DNA from: Branchipolynoe longqiensis
Taxonomy: Eukaryota > Annelida > Polychaeta > Phyllodocida > Polynoidae
DNA length: 64,000 bases
NCBI GenBank assembly: GCA_030323885.1
Contig: CM059194.1
Location: 7,711,686 to 7,775,685 of the forward strand
Direction of reading: 5' to 3'
The position numbers and the translations under genes were made by a program. The notes beneath the pieces were generated by a model. The model worked only from the letters and a program-made list of their open reading frames with translations, ran no database searches and was not told where the DNA came from. This document shows positions 9,501-19,700 of the stretch, one piece after another (the first letter of the stretch is position 1; each line of letters starts with the position of its first letter).

Positions 9501-10419
9501 TAAATTCCCGGAGGGGGGAATTTGAAAATAGGGGGAGGAATCTGAAAACTGTTTTTAAGTTCCCCCCAGGAATCTGAAAACGTTTTTAATTTCCCCGGAG
9601 GGAAGTTAAAAACGTTTTCAGATTCCCGGGGGGGAACTTGGGAAGGGGGGGGGGGGGAAGTTGAAATCGTTACACCGGCACTAAGACCTGATTTCACTCA
9701 ATCACATTATCCTGATACTGAGCTAACTATCCTAGTAATGCCGAGCGCCAGGCTAGGTAGTGACAAGCATCAATTTTGTGAGTCAGTGGTTGACTTGGCT
9801 GGGATTCGAACTCGCGAGATTGTGCCACGACGTCCGGTAAAGAAGCATAGTGGGAGGTAGCAATGTGTTGATGAATGCAGGGAAGACTGTTCATTATTTA
9901 ATACACCACCCCAGCACCGTTCATTATTAGTTAGAAATACAAAATTTATGATTATTTCTTTTTGATTGATCATGCAACTTGAAAGAAGACGGGGACTACG
10001 TTTCTTTTCCATCCCTCATATTTTTTCCCGTCCTAACTATAACCGTTGATTGTGACATATCAGAGTATTCCAAACCCAACTAGCCTAAATTGAAAGCAGT
10101 ATCAGTCAAATGGTACAAGTATCATTACGAGAGAAAACGACCGAACACCGAAGACAGGCCACATTCGGCATCGACGTGTAATGAAAATCTTTACATTCGG
10201 CGCCATCTTCTTCCAGCCCACCCGCTGCGGATCTGCGTCGAGCCCGAAGACACAGACGCGGTCGACTTCGGAGTCCCTGGGAAGCCGGTGAGCTCGGGGA
10301 ACTCCATCAATTTCGACTGTCAGCCCGGCTACTCCGTCAGAGGCACGCAGATCACGTTCGGCAGCATCACGTGCACAGACGGCACGTGGCGCCCCCTGCC
10401 GGAATGTGTGCAGCAGTGA
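3361..10419 (+). CDS. 3' end of a sushi (CCP) repeat protein gene, two exons joined
   Basis: Two exons join in phase 1 (T|CC across the junction) and encode two sushi/CCP domains, then CVQQ and a TGA stop at 10,417-10,419. Each domain has the four-Cys pattern (C...YEC...VTC...W...PQC and C...FDC...ITC...W...PEC). Sushi domains are extracellular protein- or glycan-binding modules, disulphide-linked 1-3 and 2-4, found in complement regulators, adhesion proteins and lectin-like secreted proteins. No transmembrane helix or GPI signal follows the last domain, so this reads as a secreted C-terminus. Upstream exons with the start and signal peptide are outside the window or unrecognised. The 6.65-kb intron is full of SINEs and MITEs, and a satellite array begins right after the stop. 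The gene converges on KIF15. Its orthologue cannot be named from two domains. Confidence 0.78.
4038..4157 (+). mobile_element. SINE-1 body fragment
   Basis: Matches the middle of SINE-1 (CTTCCTAGCCAGGCACTCGG, then GTCAGGATAATGTGACTGAG, then ATCGGGTCATGGTGCTGG). The tRNA head and the 3' end are missing. Confidence 0.6.
4158..5135. repeat. 41-bp minisatellite split by a MITE-1 insertion
   Basis: Unit of about 41 bp built on TACCCACAATCCTCCTCTCC + CCTATCATCCAATCACAG. Two units lie before and about twelve after the MITE-1 copy at 4,242-4,601. Open frames across it are an artefact of the repeat. Confidence 0.85.
4242..4601 (+). mobile_element. MITE-1 copy A (CAGGGATGAAAG ends, 6-bp target duplication)
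   Basis: Ends CAGGAATGAAAG and TTTCATCCCTA form an inverted repeat. CACATC flanks both sides (4,236-4,241 and 4,602-4,607). It interrupts the 41-bp minisatellite. Internally it carries a diverged copy of the SINE-1 3' core (AGCAACATCTAAGGTCATAT). Termini and 6-bp duplication suggest a hAT-like non-autonomous DNA element; the superfamily is inference. Confidence 0.78.
5302..5612 (+). mobile_element. SINE-1 copy, near full length
   Basis: tRNA-derived head (GGCCGAATCCGTATAG A-box-like; GTTCGGTTCCC B-box-like), the shared body, and a CCAACAACCAACC tail. The 3' core between TGATATGA and ACTCCAAC is deleted, unlike other copies. Confidence 0.75.
5815..7290 (-). repeat. Tandem array of five ~320-bp SINE-2 units with tRNA-like heads
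   Basis: Five units begin near 5,828, 6,150, 6,469, 6,787 and 7,107. Each has a tRNA-like segment on the minus strand: acceptor-like stem GCCTAGG/TCTAGGC, D-arm region GGTGTAATGGTTAGCAC, and T-arm GTGGGTTCGAGTCCCGC. The anticodon arm does not fold well, so these are SINE heads rather than working tRNA genes. Spacers are the same in each unit (CCCCCTGGAATTGTAAG, GGATCCTGGTCACGGCACC). Tandem head-to-tail growth of a SINE-sized unit is unusual. Confidence 0.8.
7675..8424 (-). mobile_element. SINE-3 copy split by MITE-2
   Basis: SINE-3 has a Ser/Leu-like head on the minus strand (GGAGTGGTTAGAGTGTCTGA, then GGTTCGATTCCCC) and a body ending near ATGGATAAGCCTGAATAGAC. Here the head is split after 7,942 and resumes at 8,391. 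Intact copies at 28,130-28,415 and 32,815-33,054 show the uninterrupted order. Confidence 0.8.
7943..8390 (+). mobile_element. MITE-2 copy with 11-bp target duplication
   Basis: AAGTCAGACAC occurs on both sides (7,932-7,942 and 8,391-8,401), while intact SINE-3 copies have it once. Terminal inverted repeats are AGGGCCGTAATCGATTAA and the complement of TTAATCGATTACGCCCT, with sub-terminal CTCGGGTCACCCGAG palindromes. The duplication length suits a Mutator-like family; no transposase is encoded. Confidence 0.85.
8652..8985 (+). mobile_element. SINE-1 copy
   Basis: Head with GGTGGCCGAATCGGTAGAAC, then the conserved body (GGCGCTTGGCATTAATAGGA; ATTATGTGACTGTGTGAGAT) and a tail ATGTAAAACTCCAACAAAAA. 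Confidence 0.75.
9063..9790 (-). mobile_element. SINE-1 copy split by MITE-3
   Basis: The 3' half lies at 9,063-9,195 and the head at 9,675-9,790 (TTCGAACTCGCG B-box region), separated by an insert at 9,196-9,674. The two parts rejoin in the order seen in intact copies. Confidence 0.78.
9196..9674 (+). mobile_element. MITE-3, palindromic element inserted at CCGG inside SINE-1
   Basis: CCGG lies on each side (9,192-9,195 and 9,675-9,678), where the intact SINE has one. Ends TGTAAAGACTTCAAATTCCC and the complement of AAGTTGAAATCGTTACA are inverted repeats. Inner blocks of GAAAACGTTTTCA with C/G runs form further hairpins. No ORF. Confidence 0.7.
10217..10419 (+). CDS. Sushi-gene terminal exon with last CCP domain and stop
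   Basis: The acceptor CTTCTTCCAG precedes 10,217. The reading frame continues from the 3,564 donor. Cysteines fall in RICVEP, NFDC, SITC and PEC, with Trp in GTWRPLP, followed by CVQQ and TGA. The exon is GC-rich compared with its AT-rich flanks, typical of real coding sequence here. No AATAAA is visible before the satellite begins. Confidence 0.82.
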
Positions 10420-10432
10420 GACGGGACCTGTC

Positions 10433-13400
10433 GGAGTGTGTACTGACTTGCATTTGCAGACAGTGCACGCTGATGGTGGCTTTATAGTGCAGCCCTGTGT
10501 ACGTATTGACTAGCGGACAGTGCACGCTGATGGTGGCTTTAAAGTGCAGCCCTGTGTACGTATTGACTAGCGGACAGTGCACACTGATGGTGGCTTTATA
10601 GTGCAGCCCTGTGTATATATTGACTAGCAGACAGTGCACACTGATGGTGGTTTTATAGTGCAGCCCTGTGTATGTATTGACTAGTGGACAGTGCACACTG
10701 ATGGTGGCTTTATAGTGCAGCCCTGTGTATGTATTGACTAGCAGACAGTGCACACTGATGGTGGTTTTATAGTGCAGCCCTGTTATGTATTGACTAGCGA
10801 CTACCAAGAGTGTGCACACTGATGGTGGCTTTTATAGTGCAGCCCTGTGTACGTATTGACTTGCAGACAGTGCACACTGATGGTGGTTTTACAGTGCAGC
10901 CCCGTGTGCGTATTGACTAGCGGACAATGCACACTGATGGTGGCTTTATAGTGCAGCCCTGTGTATGTATTGACTAGCGGACAATGCACACTGATGGTGG
11001 CTTTATAGTGCAGCCCTGTGTATGTATTGACTTGCAGACAGTGCACACTGATGGTGGTTTTACAGTGCAGCCCCGTGTGCGTATTGACTAGCGGACAATG
11101 CACACTGATGGTGGCTTTATAGTGCAGCCCTGTGTATGTATTGACTAGCGGACAGTGCACACTGATGGTGGTTTTACAGTGCAGCCCCGTGTGCGTATTG
11201 ACTAGCGGACAGTGCACACTGATGGTGGCTTTATAGTGCAGCCCTGTGTATGTATTGACTAGTGGACAGTGCACACTGATGGTGGCTTTATAGTGCAGCC
11301 CTGTGTATATATTGACTAGCAGACAGTGCACACTGATGGTGGTTTTACAGTGCAGCCCCGTGTGCGTATTGACTAGCGGACAGTGCACACTGATGGTGGC
11401 TTTATAGTGCAGCCCTGTGTATGTATTGACTAGCAGACAGTGCACACTGATGGTGGTTTTACAGTGCAGCCCTGTGTACGTATTGACTAGCGGACAATGC
11501 ACACTGATGGTGGCTTTATAGTGCAGCCCTGTGTATGTATTGACTTGCAGACAGTGCACACTGATGGTGGTTTTACAGTGCAGCCCCGTGTGCGTATTGA
11601 CTAGCGGACAATGCACACTGATGGGGCTTTATAGTGCAGCCCTGTGTATGTATTGACTAGCGGACAATGCACACTGATGGTGCTTTATAGTGCACCCTGT
11701 GTATGTATTGACTTGCAGACAGTGCACACTGATGGTGGTTTACAGTGCAGCCCCGTGTGCGTATTGACTAGCGGACAGTGCACACTGATGGTGGCTTTAT
11801 AGTGCAGCCCTGTGTATGTATTGACTACGGACAGTGCACACTGATGTGGTTTTACAGTGCAGCCCCGGTGCGTATTGACTACGACAGTGCACACTGATGT
11901 GGCTTTATAGTCAGCCCTGTGTATGTATTGACTAGCACAGTGCACACTGATGGTGGCTTTATAGTGCAGCCCTGTGTATGTATTGACTAGCGGACAGTGC
12001 AACTGATGGTGGCTTTATAGTGCAGCCCTGTGTACTATTGACTAGCACATGCACACTGATGGGGCTTTATAGTGCAGCCCTGTGTATATATTGACTAGCG
12101 GACAGTGTGCACACTGATGGTGCTTTATAGTGCAGCCCTGTTATGTATGACTAGCGGACAGTGCACACTGATGTGGCTTTATAGTGCACCCTGTGTACGT
12201 ATTGACTAGGACAATGCACACTGATGGTGGCTTTATAGTGCAGCCCTGTGTACGTATTGACTAGCGGACAGTGCACACTGATGGTGGCTTTATAGTGCAG
12301 CCCTGTGTATGTATTGACTAGCGGACAGTGCACACTGATGGTGGCTTTATAGTGCAGCCCTGTGTACGTATTGACTAGCGGACAGTGCACACTGATGGTG
12401 GCTTTATAGTGCAGCCCTGTGTATGTATTGACTAGCGGACAGTGCACACTGATGGTGGCTTTATAGTGCAGCCCTGTGTACGTATTGACTAGCGGACAGT
12501 GCACACTGATGGTGGCTTTATAGTGCAGCCCTGTGTATGTATTGACTAGCGGACAGTGCACACTGATGGTGGCTTTATAGTGCAGCCCTGTGTACGTATT
12601 GACTAGCGGACAGTGCACACTGATGGTGGCTTTATAGTGCAGCCCTGTGTATGTATTGACTAGCGGACAGTGCACACTGATGGTGGCTTTATAGTGCAGC
12701 CCTGTGTACGTATTGACTAGCGGACAGTGCACACTGATGGTGGCTTTATAGTGCAGCCCTGTGTACGTATTGACTAGCGGACAGTGCACGCTGATGGTGG
12801 CTTTATAGTGCAGCCCTGTGTACGTATTGACTAGCGGACAGTGCACACTGATTGTGGCTTTATAGTGCAGCCTTGTGTACGTATTGACTATCGGACAGAG
12901 CACACTGATGGTGGCTTTATAGTGCAGCCCTATGTACGTATTGACTAGCGGACAGTCCACACTGATGGTGGCTTTATAGTGCAGCCTTGTGTACGTATTG
13001 ACTATCGGACAGTGCACACTGATGGTGGCTTTATAGTGCAGCCCTGTGTACGTATTGACTAGCGGACAGTGCACGCTGATGGTGGCTTTATAGTGCAGCC
13101 CTGTGTATGTATTGACTAGCGGACAGTGCACGCTGATGGTGGCTTTATAGTGCAGCCCTGTGTACGTATTGACTAGCGGACAGTGCACACTGATGGTGGC
13201 AACACCACAACACACTGCACACTGATGGTGGCTTTATAGTGCAGCCCTGTGTATATATTGACTAGTGGACAGTGCACACTGATGGTGGCTTTATAGTGCA
13301 GCCCTATGTACGTACTGACTAGTGGACAGTGCACACTGATGGTGGCTTTATAATGCAGCCATGTGTACGTATTGACTAGCAGACAGTGCACGCTGATGGT

Positions 13401-13815
13401 GGCTTTATAGTGCTACTCCGGGTACCTACTGACTTCCAGCTAGTGGGTACTGAAGGCAGCTTTATAGTGCTGCCCCAGGTACCAGCACACAGTACACACT
13501 GATGGAGGCTTTATATTGCTGCTCCATGTACCTACTGACTCACAGACAGTGCGCACTGATGGTGGCTTTATAGTGTTGCACCAGGTAGCAACTGACTTGT
13601 GGAAAGTGCGCACTGATGGCAGCTTTATAGTGCTGCCTCTGGTACCGATTGACTTGCGGACATCGCCCACTTATGGAGGCTTTATAGTGCTGCCTTGGGT
13701 ACTTACTGACTTGCGGACAGCGCACACTTATGGATGCTTTATAGTGCTGCCCCCGGTACCTACTGACTTGCGCACAGTGCGCACTCATGACGTTTTTATA
13801 GTGCTTCCCCCAGTG
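10433..13815. repeat. 57-bp satellite array (about 60 copies) derived from SINE-1
   Basis: Head-to-tail units of 57 bp containing GACAGTGCACACTGATGGTG and GCTTTATAGTGCAGCCC. Because 57 is divisible by three, long minus-strand frames of 19-residue repeats appear; they are not genes. The unit matches SINE-1 (GACAGTGCGCACTCATGG, then CGACTTTATAGTGCTGCCCC). Units near 13,430-13,800 are more SINE-like and run directly into a SINE-1 remnant. Indel-bearing units cluster around 11,600-12,200. Confidence 0.9.
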
Positions 13816-13965
13816 GAAGACCACACAGCCAGAACCATAACTCAATATCTCACTAAGTCACATTATCCTGATACTGACAAAACCCGTCCTAGACCTATCC
13901 TAGTACTGGCGATTGGCAGGCAATGTAATGACAAGCATACATTTTTACTTAGCTGGTTTTAGAAC
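13780..13965 (-). mobile_element. SINE-1 remnant at the edge of the 57-bp satellite
   Basis: Continues from the last satellite unit into CAGTGGAAGACCA, CACTAAGTCACATTATCCTG and a diverged tail of the body. This is the natural progenitor junction of the array. Confidence 0.65.
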
Positions 13966-14760
13966 TCACATTGGGAAGTGAGCGCTCAACACACTCTGCC
14001 AGACTGAAGTGTGAAAATGATTCAGCGCAGGGGCTGCTTGGTCATGCTTTTAAGCTTTGCTTCAGAAAAATATAATTCCAGCAGCGCCTCCAGAATGTAT
14101 AAAAAAAAAAAGTCGTCCAAACACGAATAGGAAAGCTTCACCCTTGCGCGGGTCGCAGGGTCTGCCACTTTGGGGCGGTTGAGTCAGAATAAATTACGTG
14201 AGGTATACACCTATTATGCAAATATTATTCATGTATGTAATTATCCGGTCTTCTCTTATTACTGTTCTTACCTACGTTGCGCTCCTGTAAACCCCCTTGT
14301 TCTACGTCAGTTGGGGTACTGGAGGTGGGGGTGCAGCCTGGAGAGCTGGAGGTCTGCTTGCAAGCAGAGCCCCTGCTTGTCCTCCTGGCCTCCAGGGGGC
14401 GCTTCCCCCCCACCCCCCCTTACTACCGGCCCACTTCGCCTCCGATTTTGCTCAATAAAAATGTAACGGTAGGTCTTTAGGGCCAGCCATAGTCTTAGGC
14501 TCGATCCATTAACCCTGTCATGTCTTCATCTTTCTTTGGAAGGAAAATAATAATGTCTGAAATAGGGCACAAGTTGAGACTTCGGGGTTTACTTGCTCAA
14601 TGGGCAAGTAATGTTCAAAGGTAATGTCGCGCCCTGCCACGTGTTGAGGTTCTCATATAAGTCACCGCCTCACTCAAATGCCGAACCTAGTGGTATCCGA
14701 CAGAAACCAGCGGAAGTCAGGCTGAGATCTTGCCACCACCTAGCGGGTTCCGGCAGCAGG
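13966..14760. other. Intergenic stretch between convergent genes
   Basis: No coding exon recognised. 14,385-14,545 repeats the 2,825-2,985 retroelement-end-like segment, including an AATAAA near 14,454 and AGGTCTTTAGGGCCAGCC. The missing KIF15 C-terminal exons were looked for here without success. Confidence 0.45.
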
Positions 14761-14761
14761 A

Positions 14762-15092
14762 GGTTATTACACCAATGGTGAATTTCCGCGAAACCGTAGA
14801 TTCCACCCCACCCCCATCTGATTATCAGACAGACGGGGAATAGCAGAAAAAATGCCGGATGTCAGGTTTCAACTGTCCTTATTGCGACCGTATTACCACC
14901 CATGCCAAATTCTTTCTTGGTTGGGTTTCATGTTCTAGCAACATCTAAGGTCATATAAGAACGAGATTCAAATTAACCAATTGCTGTCATATATATCTAT
15001 GTGTGTATATATATATTGGCATTTTGTGAAGTTAATCGGTGAAAATAAAAAATTGCGGAAATGTGGGAAATCGCAGAGATCTTTCCTCCCTG
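14762..15092 (+). mobile_element. MITE-1 copy E, one end lost
   Basis: Shares the inner sequence of the other MITE-1 copies (AATTTCCGCGAAACC; GTCAGGTTTCAAC; AGCAACATCTAAGGTCATAT) and ends GATCTTTCCTCCCTGC. The left terminus is missing. Confidence 0.6.
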
Positions 15093-15345
15093 CTGACTAT
15101 ATATATACATAAAGCACTCAAGGCAAGGGTCCGACACTCCGGATGGGCTTTCAAACGCTGCTGGTCTGACTCCCACCTTCTAATATATACTGGTAATTAC
15201 CCTATATTTATATATATGTCCACTCATCTTTCAATGAGTTAGTTAAGTTTATCATTATCTAGAACATACAAATAGCTATGATGGGAAATAATTCTCCCAA
15301 TATTTATGAATCCTAATTGCTTAGAGGGGCGTTCTTTTGTTGGTT

Positions 15346-15675
15346 GTTGGAGTTTTACATCCTGGCAACATCTAAGGTCATATTAGGATGGGCACCGACT
15401 TGTGACAGTGCACACTCATGGTGACATTATAGTGCTGTCCCACTGGGAAACCAGTCTGCCAACAGCAAGACCTGATATCCCACTCAGTCACATTATCCTG
15501 ACACTGAGCCAACCGGTTCTTGCTCTATCCTAATAATACCGAGCGTCTGGCTAGGAAGCGACAAGTATAAATTCTTATGTCATTGGTTTGACTCGACCAG
15601 GGTTCAAACCCATGTGGTTGAAATCCCACGATCTATCAAAAAAGGGAGACTGACGCTCAACTCATTCGGCCATCC
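15346..15675 (-). mobile_element. SINE-1 copy
   Basis: The complement of the full family order: tail GGTTGTTGGAGTTTTACATC, body, then a diverged head with GGTTCAAACCC. Confidence 0.75.
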
Positions 15676-15924
15676 CGTTTGGTGATACCATCCTGGAGAG
15701 GTTTTGTCAGCATGCGTGTTGTGGGTGTAGGAACAGTGAGACCCGCCTTAGACAGGCAGGGCTCAGTTTGGTGTGATTGAGCTGTATGCTCAGGACAAGT
15801 CGGAGACTCCACCATCAGGTCCCACTACATGTGGTGAGGATGCTCTGTTTAGATTAGATTAGATTAGAGTGTTTGAGCTGTATGTTCAGGTCAAGTCGGA
15901 GACTCCACCATCAGGGCCCACTGC

Positions 15925-16375
15925 CAGGGATGAAAGTGGTCTCCGGGAAAAAAAGCGGAAATGCTGATATTCTCCCATAGGCTTAGCATTGTCAGGGAAT
16001 CGCTGAAAATTCCCGGAAGTCGGATTTCATACATATTGGTATACGCTGATAGTGCTGCGCTGGTTGAAGCATGTATTAGTAGTATTCGCTGCTAGTGCTG
16101 GTGCGTTAGAAGCATGTGTTAGTCGTATACGCTGCTAGTGCTGCGGTGTTTGCACCACATATCGGTATACGCTGACACTGCTGCAGCGTTTGAACCACAT
16201 ATTAGTAAACGCTGATGGTGCTGCAGCGTGAAATAACGTATTGGTTGGCTGTTGGAGTTTTACGTCCTGGCAACATCTACGGTCATATCAGGAAGGGCGC
16301 AACGTATTAGTATAGACTTATAGCTACAGGACAAATCCCGGAAATCCGCGAAATCGCGGAGATCTTTCATCCCTG
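15925..16375 (+). mobile_element. MITE-1 copy B with internal minisatellite
   Basis: Starts CAGGGATGAAAG and ends TTTCATCCCTG. Flanks are CACTGC and CACTAC (5 of 6 match); the unbroken array has CACTAC. Inside, 16,040-16,230 is a short tandem repeat of GTATACGCTGATAGTGCTGC type, also seen in copy D. A 58-bp SINE tail unit is nested at 16,243-16,300. Confidence 0.78.
16243..16300 (-). mobile_element. Stand-alone SINE-1 3'-tail unit (58 bp)
   Basis: Only the last ~50 nt of SINE-1, flanked by AACGTATT on both sides (16,235-16,242 and 16,301-16,308). It is nested in MITE-1 copy B. Confidence 0.75.
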
Positions 16376-16648
16376 CACTACATGTGGTGAGGATGCTCTG
16401 TTTAGATTAGAGTTTTTGAGCTGTATGCTGAGGTCAAGTCGGAGACTCCACCATGAGAGCCCACTACGTATGGTGAGGATGCTATGTTCAGTTTTGTCAT
16501 GTGCTGCAATGAATTTGAATCTGCCGGTGTTAGCTGGATGTATCCTGGAATCTGAGGTTCCAGGATACATCTGGTGACATCTTGTCAAGGTGACTTTTGA
16601 ACGAAAGTAGACTGCAGCTTAGTTAGTCTGAAAACCAATGCCGCTTAC

Positions 16649-16729
16649 CTTTTGGGAACCTTGCTGTTGCATCTGAGCCTTGAGTTGTGAAATTGTAGCG
16701 GTCTCTTTGTCCAGCTGATCCTGCAGGAC
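16649..16729 (-). CDS. KIF15: KIF15 exon 24 (last exon recognised)
   Basis: 81 nt, [21 protein letters not shown] good GTAAGC donor follows, implying more exons. If that donor were unused, the frame would stop after ten more codons. Confidence 0.82.
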
Positions 16730-19700
16730 CTGCGCAAACCAAAGAGGCGATAATGAGTGCTTCCGATATTAACAAGGACTCACCATATGTATCGAAGTGT
16801 CATGCTTTCGAGGCGCCACCCTCTATTCAAGTTAGTTTAGAGACGCAAATATTTCAGCAACACCCCCTCCTCCTCCGTATAACATGCACCCTTCATGAGC
16901 AGTTTGTTTCTCTCCCCTGTTTCAATACATATTGCAAAGCCAGCCTTTGATGATAGATAGCCCAACTCACCTGCAGATACTGACGCGTCTGTGCATGCTG
17001 CTCCACCTCAGTGAGGAGTCGTGCCTCGACTTCGCGTTGCTGAGCTGCCAGGAACTCGAGTTCAGTTTGCCCATTCTCCACTTCTTCCTGGTGAACGAGC
17101 AGAACTAGCCTTAACTGACATGTCCATGACAGCTGAATGAGTTGAGCGCTCGCTTTCCATGTGGTCAGTCACAAGTTCAAACCAGAGTCGAGTCAAAACA
17201 TAACAAATTTATAGTTGTCGATATCTAGCCTTGTGCTTGGCATTACTAGGATATGGCAAGGAGCTGTGAAATGATAAAGACCAATTAGGTACTATTACAA
17301 TTTTTCGCACTTAATCAATGAATGTAATTTTTTTGTTAATTAGAAAAAAGAAGAAAAACGCAAGCACAATAAACCCACCAAACTGAGGCCGCAGCTTAAA
17401 ATCACACTTTCTAAATCATTATTAAATACGCTCACTGCGGTTTGTAACAAGATTATCCGATTGGGCCACTGGATCCAGCAATAAATATATATATTTATTA
17501 TATACATAGTGATAATATATAGTGCATATATATAACACATACGTATATATTTATTATATATAAATATATATATATTTGTTATATATAGTTTCTAGGAACG
17601 ACCCATGTACACAGATATGTCAAATACTTGACCTACTGACCTGGGCTCCAGTAAGGGTCACAGTGAGGTTGTCACACAGACGCCGACTCTCCTCCAGCTG
17701 GGACAACAGCGATGCCACCTAGTGAGAGAAACACACATCACAACTGCAAGTACTTTGGAGGGTTTTATTTTTCTACTACTACACAATGGAGGAGGGCATG
17801 AAGCTGTCAATCGCATTAAGGTAATGCACAGTAGGTTGGTTGTTGTAGTTTTATGTCCTGGCAACATCTAAGGTCATATCAGGATGGATACCGACTTGTG
17901 ACAATGCACACTCATGGCGACTTTATAGTGCTGCCCCACTGGGAAATCAGGCCACCGGCACAATGACCCAATATCCCACTCAGTCACATTATCCTGACAC
18001 TGAGCTAACTAGTCCTTGCCCTATCCTATTAAGGCTGAGCGCCAGGCTAGGAAGCGACAACTATCAATTTGATAAGTCATTAGTTTGACTCGACCGGGAA
18101 CTGAACTCCCGATCTCCCGCATGGGAGGCCTGCGCTCTACCGATTAGGCCACTGCGCCCGGTAGGTAATGCACAGAGAATAAAGGCAAACATTCCCCGAC
18201 CCGATTTAAAGAGAATTTGATTATAGAATAAATACCACAAACATGGTCAGTAACCTGATCCTACGCTACGCATTTTATGTAAATTATTTATTTGTTTTTA
18301 TTTTACTTACGTAAATTAGGACTTAAATTAGGACTTTAATTAGGACAGGATGAAATGAGATATTACTGCTATAAAAGTAAAAAAAACTAATGGTAGAGGG
18401 GAGGTGTATTTGTTTGTTTGTTGTTGTTTTACGTCCTAGCAACATCTAAGGTCATATCAGGACGGCCAGTGGGGTGTGAGAGGGGAGGAGGTGGAAGAGG
18501 GGAGATGTGAGGGGGGAGGTGTGAGGGGGAGAGGAGGTGGAGTGGGAGGAGGTGTGAGTGGGAGGAGGTGTGAAGTGGGGAGGAGGAGGTGCGATGGGGG
18601 AGGAGGTGTGAGTGGGGGAGGAGGTTGTGAGTGGGGAGGAGGTGTGAGTGGGGAGGAGGTGTGAGTGGGGAGGAGGTGGGAGGAGGTGTGAGTGGGGAGG
18701 TGGTGTGAGTGGGGAGGAGGTGTGAGAGCGGAGGAGGTGTGAGAGGGAGGCGGTGGAAGAGGGGAGGGTGGAGGGGGAGGGGAGGTGAGTGTGAGAGGAG
18801 GTAGGAGACTGGTGAGGAGGTGTGTGAGGGGGAGGTGTGTGAGGTGAGGTGTGGGAGGAGGTGTGAGGAGGTGTGGAGTGGGGAGGTGGTTGAGTGTGGA
18901 AGTGTGAGAGGGGAAGGAGGTGTGAGGGGGAGGCGGTGGAAGAGGGGAGGATGTGTGTGAGAGGGGAGGAGGTGTGAGTGGGGAGGAGGTGTGAGAGGGG
19001 GGAGGTGGAAGAGGGGAGGTGTGAGTGGGGAGGTGTGAGAGGGGAGGTGTGAGTGGGGAGGTGGTGTGAGTGGGGAGGTATGCGTGGGGAGGAGGTGTGG
19101 GTGGGGAGGATGTGTGAGAGGGGAGGTGTGAGTGGGGAGGTGGTGTGAGTGGGGAGGTGTGAGTGGGGAGGAGGTGTGAGTGGAGGAGGTGGTGTGAGTG
19201 GGGAGATATGAGTGGAGGAGGTGGTGTGAGTGGGGAGGAGGTGTGAGTGGAGTGGTGGTGTAGAAGTCGCACCTTGCTCTCGTTGGCGCTGTTGGCTGTG
19301 CGCAGTGCATCCCGCTCGTCACGCAGCTCCAGCAGGTAACTGTCAGCCTGTGCAGACATGATGCGCAGATCGCTCAGCTCGCCCTGCAGCACTGCACACA
19401 AGCAGCCAGCGCGTTACAAGCAGCACGCTGGGAAAACGCTCCACTTCATTCTCACAGATACAGAACAGCACACTATTTTCATTCTAGTATCAGATACGCA
19501 TCAAACAGCCTATTTTCTTCATTCCAGTCTCACAGATACACATCAAACAACCCACTTTCTACATTCTAGTCTCACAGATACACATCAAACAGCTCACTTT
19601 CTTCATTCTAGTCTCACAGATACACATCAAACAACCCACTTTCTACATTCTAGTCTCACAGATACACATCAAACAACCCACTTTCTACATTCTAGTCTCA

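Larger units (their letters stand above)
15769..16490. repeat. ~100-bp tandem repeat interrupted by MITE-1 copy B
   Basis: Units begin with GAGCTGTATGCTCAGG and contain GTCGGAGACTCCACCATCAG and CCCACTACATGTGGTGAGGA. One unit is split between 15,924 and 16,376 by MITE-1. Confidence 0.7.

Noticed and set aside
10367..13670. Long minus-strand frames of a 19-residue repeat (up to 354 codons)
   Set aside because: The DNA unit is 57 bp, a multiple of three, so a tandem array without stops gives long frames automatically. Indels break the frame without compensation, and the unit derives from a SINE.
14170..14480. KIF15 C-terminal exon or another coding exon
   Set aside because: No heptads or splice borders of the right phase; the segment ends in a dispersed element with AATAAA.
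18429..19401. Ser/Pro/His/Leu-rich minus-strand ORFs of about 300 codons
   Set aside because: Produced by the purine-rich minisatellite in two overlapping frames. Only 19,273-19,391 inside is a real KIF15 exon.
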